From positions 1 through 18,660 of the forward strand of contig JAYRWD010000063.1 in assembly GCA_041918255.1 (NCBI GenBank): 18,660 bases of DNA. Reading direction: 5' to 3'. The position numbers and the translations under genes were made by a program. This document shows positions 13,655-18,660 of this stretch, piece by piece (positions within the stretch are counted from its first letter, which is position 1; the number at the start of each line of letters is the position of its first letter). The DNA is from JAYRWD01 sp041918255. Its GTDB lineage: Bacteria; Patescibacteriota; Dojkabacteria; B142; WJKM01. The notes below the pieces were generated by a model. The model ran no database searches. It worked only from the letters and a program-made list of their open reading frames with translations, and was not told the DNA's origin.

Positions 13655-15826
13655 ATGCCGACTATACACTCTACATTACAAGATATTCGCGGATTTAGGC
13701 TTGAAAAAGTCTATAAACTCCGAGAACTTGGGATTGATCCTTACCCATCCAAATCCCATAGAACTAACCTTTCGGCTGAAATTATATCAAAATTTGACGA
13801 TTTTGAAAATCAGACTGTCACCATTGCCGGCCGGTTAATGTCCTGGAGGGAACATGGACAGCTAGTATTTGGAAACTTGCAAGATCAAAGTGGTCAGATA
13901 CAGCTCTACATCAAAGCCGACCAGATTACACCAACAGACGCTACGGCTCAAACACTTGGATTCGAACATTTGACATTGTTAGATATAGGCGATTTAGTCG
14001 AGGCCGAAGGCATAGTCACGAAAACCCAAAGAGGTGAAATGTCGATTCTGGTGAGAAAGTTACGATTATTAGCAAAATCCATCAGACCTTTGCCTGAAAA
14101 ATGGACAGGTGTAAAAAATAAAGAAACACTTTTCCGACAAAGATACCTAGATATGATCATGAATCCAGAGAAAAAATGGAAGTTTGAAAAATACGCGCAA
14201 GTGCTTTTCGCTATTCGAAACTTTTTAAACGAAAAAGGATTCCTCGAAATAAAAACACCAATACTTCAGCCTCTATATGGAGGAGGGACCGCTAAACCCT
14301 TTCAAACACACATGCACTCGCTTGACACAGATTTTTACTTGTCAATTTCACATGAACTTTATCTAAAAAGACTTATCACCGCTGGTTTTGAGAAAGTATT
14401 TAACATAGCAGGTTATTTTCGAAACGAAGGCATCGATCGAACACACAATCCAGAATTTCAAATGCTCGAAACCATGACAGCATTCGAAAACTACGAATAC
14501 AATATGGATTTAATTGAAGAGCTTTATAAATATATTGCGAAAACAGTATTTAACAAAGAAGTCTTCATGATCTCGGGGCAAGAAGTAGACTTTTCGAAAC
14601 CATGGGAACGTATCACAATGCTTAACGCTGTGAAGAAGTACACAACAATTGACTTTAATATTTTAAAAACACTGAAAGAGGCGCAAGATTCTCTAAAAAA
14701 GCTTGGGTACAAAGACGAACTGCCCAACACAATAGGAGAATGCATGGTAGCGGTTTTTGAGCACTCAGTCGAAAACAAGCTAATACAACCAACCTTCTTA
14801 ACGAACCATCCGATTGAAATCTCCCCACTTGCGAAAACATTAAATTCAGACCCAAGATTTGTCGAAAGATTTGAGATTTATATCGGAGGAATAGAAGGCG
14901 GAGATAATTGGTCCGAGCTAAATGATCCCGTGGAACTGTACGAACGATTCAAAGAACAATTTAAGAAGGGCAGAGCAGGCAAAGACGAATTCCACCCAAT
15001 GGACATAAATTTCATAGAAACCATAGAATATGGAATGCCTCCCACCACTGGACTTGGACCCGGTATAGAAAGACTTGTGATGATGTTTACAGAAAGCGAC
15101 TTTATTGATGACGTTTTATTTTTCCCAGTATTGCGCCCGACACCTTACACGCAAGTCCAGAAACAGATATACGGCGAGGAGTATCTAATCGACACGGAGA
15201 CAGTTAAGCAAGAAAACACAAAATTAGAGCCAGAACCAGAAACCAAAAAGAATATTATTCATGAAAAAATTATTACAAATCAAACCATGACCTTACCCAC
15301 ACGAGAAGAGGCGGAAAAAATGCTTGGTGAACATGTCAAAGACGATTATCAAGTGCTTCACGCGAATATGGTTGCGAAGGCCATGGAATCATACGCGATC
15401 AAATTTGATGACGATCCCGGATTGTGGTTTATAACTGGATTATTACACGATCTCGATTACTTTGAATTTCCATCTGAACATCCTAAAAAAGAACTTGAGT
15501 GGTTTGCGCAGTGGGGATATCCCCAAGAATTAATTCATGCCGTAGAGGCTCATGCCCGTGGCTATAATGGATTCACTACCGAACCCGAAACAAAAATGGC
15601 AGCAGCTCTTATGGCTTGCGATGAAATTTCAGGATTGATCCACGCCTATTCATTGATGAGACCTACTGGCTACGAGGGAATGGAGGTGAAGTCAGTAATG
15701 AAAAAGTATAAAGACAAAGCTTTCGCAGCAAAGATAAATAGGGATGATATTGCTTATGGTGTAGAAAAACTTGGTATCACGCTTGAAGAACACATTGCGA
15801 ATTTACTAAAGATATTTCCCGTATAA
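13655..15826 (+). CDS. lysS: Class II lysyl-tRNA synthetase fused to a C-terminal HD domain
   Basis: The protein is 723 aa; LysS alone is about 500. Residues 55-140 form the anticodon-binding OB fold (VTIAGRLMSWREHGQLVFGN). The catalytic core has KWKFEKYAQVLFAIRNFL and FLEIKTPIL (motif 1 region, about 176-205), YFRNEGIDRTHNPEFQMLE (motif 2, 254-272) and GMPPTTGLGPGIERL (motif 3, 460-473), ending at DVLFFPVLRP (about 486-495). A charged linker (about 500-545) leads to an HD phosphohydrolase-like domain: HANMV (His569), GLLHDLDYF (His598-Asp599), HAVEAHARGY (His628, His633) and ACDEISGL (Asp656), then KSVMKKYKDKAFAAKINRD typical of stand-alone HDIG proteins. All metal ligands are present, so this domain may be active on a phosphorylated nucleotide or tRNA-related substrate. 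The only start is ATG at 13655; an internal ATG at the linker/HD border (Met545) could yield a free HD protein. Confidence 0.93.
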   Translation: MPTIHSTLQDIRGFRLEKVYKLRELGIDPYPSKSHRTNLSAEIISKFDDFENQTVTIAGRLMSWREHGQLVFGNLQDQSGQIQLYIKADQITPTDATAQTLGFEHLTLLDIGDLVEAEGIVTKTQRGEMSILVRKLRLLAKSIRPLPEKWTGVKNKETLFRQRYLDMIMNPEKKWKFEKYAQVLFAIRNFLNEKGFLEIKTPILQPLYGGGTAKPFQTHMHSLDTDFYLSISHELYLKRLITAGFEKVFNIAGYFRNEGIDRTHNPEFQMLETMTAFENYEYNMDLIEELYKYIAKTVFNKEVFMISGQEVDFSKPWERITMLNAVKKYTTIDFNILKTLKEAQDSLKKLGYKDELPNTIGECMVAVFEHSVENKLIQPTFLTNHPIEISPLAKTLNSDPRFVERFEIYIGGIEGGDNWSELNDPVELYERFKEQFKKGRAGKDEFHPMDINFIETIEYGMPPTTGLGPGIERLVMMFTESDFIDDVLFFPVLRPTPYTQVQKQIYGEEYLIDTETVKQENTKLEPEPETKKNIIHEKIITNQTMTLPTREEAEKMLGEHVKDDYQVLHANMVAKAMESYAIKFDDDPGLWFITGLLHDLDYFEFPSEHPKKELEWFAQWGYPQELIHAVEAHARGYNGFTTEPETKMAAALMACDEISGLIHAYSLMRPTGYEGMEVKSVMKKYKDKAFAAKINRDDIAYGVEKLGITLEEHIANLLKIFPV

Positions 15827-16279
15827 AGAAGCCATCTTGCTACGACAATTAACTGTCAGCCCAAGTTTTCTTCAATGTCATCCTAAGTTTCCTTTGTCAT
15901 CCTGAGCTAAGCCTGCCCCGAGCCCTGTCGAGGGGTCGAAGGATGACGCAAAATAGCATTTAGCTCGTGCTTTTTCTTTGTGTCATTCCTGCTTTCTTCA
16001 TTGTCATTCCTGCGAAAGCAGGAATCCAGTCTTTTCTTTAACGTAATTACTACCCCGTAACAAATAAGGGGTGAACCCCGGCAAGGGTTGAACCCTCCTA
16101 CTCTGTAATCCTCACAATACAATCTGATTCTGGATGCGTTCGCTTCGCTCACTTACCAGAAAGACAGTAAAGGGAGTTTTCATTCACGCCCTTTCATCAT
16201 CATTCTAGAGAGAGTGGCGACGCCACCTGCCTCCCTACCTGCGTAGGCAGGCGCAGGTAGGGAAGCAGGAAACCAGTCT
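15827..16279. repeat. Intergenic repeat cluster 3 with composite repeat copy B
   Basis: A GTCATCCT...AGGATGAC repeat occupies 15896-15947, preceded by a truncated GTCATCCT copy near 15877. The unit TGTCATTCCTGC-GAAA-GCAGGAATCCA has stem 16006-16013/16018-16025. Composite copy B runs from about 16002 to 16280: ACGTAATTACTACCCCGTA, an extra GGGTGAACCCCGGCAAGGGT stretch absent from the other copies, TTCTGGATGCGTTCGCTTCG, AAAGACAGTAAAGGGAGTTT and CCCTACCTGCGTAGGCAGG. It ends at the stop of the GIY-YIG gene. The 81-codon minus-strand frame here is repeat. Confidence 0.8.
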
Positions 16280-16567
16280 TCATATTAACTCATTGTATAA
16301 ATCATCCCAATTAGCATTTTCACTCTCAATCAACTCTACCTTCCATGCTCTTTTCCATTTCTTTATGTTCTTCTCCCTGCTTATTGCCTCTATAACATCA
16401 GAGTATTCTTCATAGTAAACTAGTTTATTAACTTTGTACTTCTTCGTGAACCCTTTTACCTCTCCCTCTTTATGCTCGTATACTCTTCTGGCTAAATCAT
16501 TAGTTACACCAATATATAGTGTCCCATTACTTCTACTTGCAAGTATGTATACAAAGTACGTATTCAT
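16280..16567 (-). CDS. GIY-YIG domain endonuclease-like protein
   Basis: This 95-aa single-domain protein begins with YFVYILASRSNGTLYIGVTN (4-23), the GIY-YIG signature with its two tyrosines, then the Arg-containing helix DLARRVYEHKEG (24-35) and the conserved Glu in REKNIKKWKR (64-73). This is the small COG2827-type family, thought to be nucleases acting on DNA; function in cells is mostly unproven. It has no neighbouring partner gene and sits between repeat copies B and C, with an inverted palindromic unit just upstream of its start (16582-16608), so it may travel with the repeats. TGA stop. Confidence 0.88.
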   Translation of the reverse strand: MNTYFVYILASRSNGTLYIGVTNDLARRVYEHKEGEVKGFTKKYKVNKLVYYEEYSDVIEAISREKNIKKWKRAWKVELIESENANWDDLYNELI

Positions 16568-17078
16568 AACATCCTAACTCATGGATTCCTGCTTTCGCAG
16601 GAATGACATAAAAGTATTGTTATTCAGAACTTTCTTCAACTATATTTATAACTTTACTCAATCCTAATGTCTACATTGTTTCCTAACTCATTGATGCCTG
16701 GTTCCTCTTTGTGTCATCCACCCTCCTTGTGTCATTCCTGCTTTCTTCTGTGTCATTCCTGCGGAAGCAGGAATCCATTCTTTTCTCTAACGTAATTACT
16801 ACCCCGTATCAAGTACGGGGTGAACTCTTCTACTCTGTCATCCTCGCAATGCAATTGATTCTGGATGCGTTCGCTTCGCTCACTTACCAGAAAGACAGTA
16901 AAGGGAGTTTTCATTCACGCCCTTTCATCATCATTCTAGAGAGAGTGGCAACGCCACCTGCCTACCTACCTGCGTAGGCAGGCGCCTGCAGGAATCCAGT
17001 CTTTTCTTTAACGTAATTACTACCTCGTATCAAGTACAGGACAAGCTCCAGCAGGAATCCAATCCTCCCCCTTATCAC
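16568..17078. repeat. Intergenic repeat cluster 4 with composite repeat copy C
   Basis: The inverted unit TGGATTCCTGC-TTTC-GCAGGAATGACA is at 16582-16608. After an AT-rich spacer, composite copy C runs from about 16751 to 17005: stem 16755-16762/16767-16774 with a GGAA loop, ACGTAATTACTACCCCGTA, TTCTGGATGCGTTCGCTTCG, AAAGACAGTAAAGGGAGTTT and TACCTGCGTAGGCAGG, ending in a nested CTGCAGGAATCCAG. A partial further copy of the first third (TTTAACGTAATTACTACC) follows at about 16998-17065. Copies B and C agree closely from the TTCTGGATGCG module onward. The 88-codon plus-strand frame is repeat sequence. Confidence 0.8.
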
Positions 17079-17726
17079 TTAAACCTTTACCCATTCTCCC
17101 TTTTCATCATCCCAAATTTCCTCGCCTTTAAACTGCATTTTGTACCTGTCACTTTCACGTTGATACGATCCAAGATATATATACTTCTTTCCGGCTTCTT
17201 TCGCATGCAAAATAGCTTTCAACATCATCCCCATCCCTAGATCTCCTGTATCGATAGTTAAATCGTAAAAAGGATATGCGTAATGAACAATATGTGGCGA
17301 TACAAAACTAATACAATATCCAATACTTTCACCAGAAGCATTACGTTTAACGTCAGAATAAGTGAACAATGTAGTAAAGTTATGCTTTTCCGTAATTAAC
17401 TTCTTAATTTTGGATGCCGAAAAGAGTTTTTCCCCAAATTTTTTCAAATAAAATTCCTTTCCCATCCGGTGTATCTGCCAGTTATATCCGTCCGAGGGAA
17501 TAGGTAATTCTATAATTCGCATATCTAAACTTTCGTTCTTTCTCAAAATTCTTCGATTCTCACTACTGAGATCAAACATAGACAAATTAATTCTTAGACT
17601 TCGAGTTTGAGTCATGAATCCATGCTCGATTCGTCCGAAGAGAAATCCCCTCGCGTACATTGATTCGATATTTGAAGGAGAAAAATCCTTGATTGTAGTT
17701 CGTGAATATTCCAAGTATTTAGTCAT
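17079..17726 (-). CDS. ATE/Bpt-like aminoacyl-tRNA-protein transferase (GNAT fold)
   Basis: The protein is 215 aa. The N-terminal part has FMTQTRSLRINLSMFDLSSE and then NRRILRK (about 38-63), corresponding to the Arg-rich S(E)NRR segment of the arginyl/leucyl-tRNA-protein transferase family. The C-terminal part has a GNAT-like core, HYAYPFYDLTIDTGDLGMG then LKAILHAKEAGKKYIYLGSY, with YKMQFKGEEIW close to the family's 'YLG-Y-...-KMxYK' ending. Family members transfer an amino acid from charged tRNA to a protein N-terminus, feeding N-degron decay. The family's N-terminal Cys cluster and full length (about 235-250) are missing, so activity is uncertain. A TATAAT six bases from the ATG suggests a leaderless transcript. 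Confidence 0.68.
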   Translation of the reverse strand: MTKYLEYSRTTIKDFSPSNIESMYARGFLFGRIEHGFMTQTRSLRINLSMFDLSSENRRILRKNESLDMRIIELPIPSDGYNWQIHRMGKEFYLKKFGEKLFSASKIKKLITEKHNFTTLFTYSDVKRNASGESIGYCISFVSPHIVHYAYPFYDLTIDTGDLGMGMMLKAILHAKEAGKKYIYLGSYQRESDRYKMQFKGEEIWDDEKGEWVKV

Positions 17727-17731
17727 GGGTA

Positions 17732-17737
17732 ATTATA
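17732..17737 (-). promoter_or_regulatory. -10 box (TATAAT) for a leaderless transcript
   Basis: On the minus strand a perfect TATAAT ends 5 nt before the ATG at 17726, so transcription would begin at or next to the start codon. The -35 region (TGTAAT at 17760-17755, 17-nt spacing) is weak. Confidence 0.5.
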
Positions 17738-17795
17738 ACTTTCTGGAAGGATTAATTACAGAAGCAAGAACCTAAAAACTACTGAGTTTTATAGT

Positions 17796-17825
17796 TTGTT
17801 ATTTTTCACCCCTTTAGTGTAAAAT
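17796..17825 (+). promoter_or_regulatory. Probable promoter of tRNA-Phe
   Basis: TTGTTA (17796-17801), an 18-nt spacer and TAAAAT (17820-17825) place the start a few bases before the mature tRNA 5' end. Confidence 0.45.
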
Positions 17826-17833
17826 TAACACAT

Positions 17834-17906
17834 GCCGAGATAGCTCAGCTGGTAGAGCACTCGCCTGAAGAGCGAGGTGTCGTCAGTTCAACTCTGACTC
17901 TCGGCA
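17834..17906 (+). tRNA. tRNA-Phe (anticodon GAA)
   Basis: A complete 73-nt cloverleaf: acceptor GCCGAGA/TCTCGGC (7 bp), D stem GCTC/GAGC with AGCTGGTA loop, anticodon stem CTCGC/GCGAG with loop CTGAAGA (anticodon GAA), variable loop GTGTC, T stem GTCAG/CTGAC with loop TTCAACT, discriminator A. CCA is not encoded, so it must be added by the nucleotidyltransferase. No neighbouring tRNA is seen. Confidence 0.97.
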
Positions 17907-17924
17907 TATTGATAATTATTCCTT

Positions 17925-18263
17925 CTACAACCCCAAAGAAGTAGCCATGAATCCAAGTATGGAAATAAGTGCATTTCCAGAATCCAATCTTAATGCCTGA
18001 TTATCAGTTTCTCCTGTGGTGGTAGAAAACTTTATATCATACATTATCAAATAAAAACTAATAGCACCTAAAAATGCATAAGCCATATTAGCAAAGTCTC
18101 TTGGGGGTATATTACCAACAATATCTTGAACGGAAGAAAAAAACCCCGGACCGGTGGCAATAGGAATTGCGAAACTTGCAAGAGTACCAAAGAGTCTAAC
18201 TAAATACAGACGGTGATTAGTATCAACTTCTTGAGGTCCTCTATCTGGTGGTTTCAAAGGCAT
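17925..18263 (-). CDS. Small multi-pass membrane protein downstream of the ABC permease
   Basis: The protein is 112 aa from ATG at 18263, starting 17 nt after the stop of the ZnuB-type gene, so probably co-transcribed. A polar Pro-rich N-terminus (PLKPPDRGPQEVDTNHR) precedes hydrophobic segments near 19-40, 56-75 (MAYAFLGAISFYLIMYDI) and 95-112 (ALISILGFMATSLGL), with a polar loop (STTTGETDNQALRLD). The layout resembles the two small membrane proteins at 12188 and 12731. No family is recognised. Confidence 0.65.
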   Translation of the reverse strand: MPLKPPDRGPQEVDTNHRLYLVRLFGTLASFAIPIATGPGFFSSVQDIVGNIPPRDFANMAYAFLGAISFYLIMYDIKFSTTTGETDNQALRLDSGNALISILGFMATSLGL

Positions 18264-18280
18264 TAGTAAATTGTTCCAAT

Positions 18281-18660
18281 CTAAGCATATTTAATTAAGG
18301 CGGATATCCCCATTAAAGTAGCCATCACCACCACTATACTTCCTCCAGCCGGCAGATTGAAAAAGTACGAAATCGTTATTCCTATACCAGTCAAAATCGT
18401 CGAGACTATTGATGCTAGGATTATACCGCCAAAAAAGCTTTTTGCAAACCGTTGAGCTATGATCACCGGCGTGATCAGGAGAGATCCCACTAGAAGCGCA
18501 CCTACCATTTTCATCGAAACAGCAACCAAAAGGGCGGATATTAGAGCAAAACTAATATTAACCTTTTTTACATCTATACCCATAGCCGCAGCAGATTCAG
18601 GATCAAACGAAACGGAAAAAAAATACCTGTACCCTAGTAAAACAGCTACGATGGTTAATA
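18281..18660 (-). CDS. znuB: ABC-3 family (ZnuB-like) metal transporter permease, 3' part
   Basis: The frame is open to the window edge (first whole codon at 18658-18656) and the N-terminal part lies outside. The visible ~125 residues include FDPESAAAMGIDVKKVN, the cytoplasmic loop typical of zinc/manganese ABC-3 permeases, followed by hydrophobic segments (FALISALLVAVSMKMVGALL, LLITPVIIAQRF, GIILASIVSTILTGIGITI, IVVVMATLMGISAL). The VGALLVGSLLITP stretch matches the family's 'vG.LLv.all..P' segment. It would form the channel of a Zn2+/Mn2+ importer with an ATPase and a binding protein, presumably encoded beyond the edge. Metal choice cannot be read from this part. TAG stop. Confidence 0.85.
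   Translation of the reverse strand, partial: LTIVAVLLGYRYFFSVSFDPESAAAMGIDVKKVNISFALISALLVAVSMKMVGALLVGSLLITPVIIAQRFAKSFFGGIILASIVSTILTGIGITISYFFNLPAGGSIVVVMATLMGISALIKYA

Noticed and set aside
15907..16152. 81-codon minus-strand ORF
   Set aside because: Lies entirely within repeat modules shared with other intergenic regions.
16711..16977. 88-codon plus-strand ORF
   Set aside because: Translated composite repeat copy C, no independent coding evidence.
8592..17065. CRISPR array
   Set aside because: The repeats are irregularly spaced, palindromic, of variable length and in both orientations, with no uniform spacers or cas genes.

Overview
The window is AT-rich. It is compact between genes but interrupted by clusters of palindromic repeats. 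Genes use the standard stops, with TGA ending at least two well-supported genes, so this is not a UGA-glycine code. I see no convincing Shine-Dalgarno sequence at any start, and several genes begin with TTG. A lysyl-tRNA synthetase fused to an HD domain, many small orphan membrane proteins, a lone GIY-YIG gene and 'GTCATTCCTGC-GAAA-GCAGGAAT' repeats suggest a Patescibacteria/CPR-type bacterium. This placement is inferred from gene content; no marker gene was compared.

Layout. (1) Bases 1-134 hold the last 25 codons of an IS200/IS605 TnpA and its right-end hairpin, followed by about 320 nt without a convincing gene. (2) Bases 456-5888 (minus) form a three-gene operon: a 1144-aa protein with a C-terminal circularly permuted ATP-grasp ligase domain, a class I SAM methyltransferase and a PepT-like M20 peptidase. 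It is preceded by a near-perfect sigma70-type promoter, a 27-codon aromatic-rich leader ORF and a terminator/antiterminator pair, which together look like a transcription attenuator. (3) A second M20 hydrolase (ArgE/DapE type) diverges from the same control region, followed by a putative orphan lipoprotein with its own promoter. (4) After a repeat cluster come an Mpl-like Mur ligase and a small basic protein whose start overlaps the Mpl stop. (5) After another repeat cluster come a minus-strand GT2 glycosyltransferase and a group of very small genes. Three encode related Cys-motif proteins (GCxxCP) and two encode multi-pass membrane proteins. (6) The LysS-HD fusion (plus) is followed by two ~260-280-bp composite repeats that bracket a GIY-YIG endonuclease gene. 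(7) The right end holds an ATE/Bpt-like aminoacyl-tRNA-protein transferase, tRNA-Phe(GAA), a small membrane protein and the 3' part of a ZnuB-type ABC permease.

How the genes may work together. The ligase/methyltransferase/peptidase set could make, methylate and trim an amide-linked small molecule or peptide, and the leader suggests its expression follows aromatic amino-acid (or charged tRNA) supply. That is inference; the substrate is unknown. The Cys-motif and membrane small genes alternate, with one stop-start overlap, so they are probably expressed together, but I recognise no known system.
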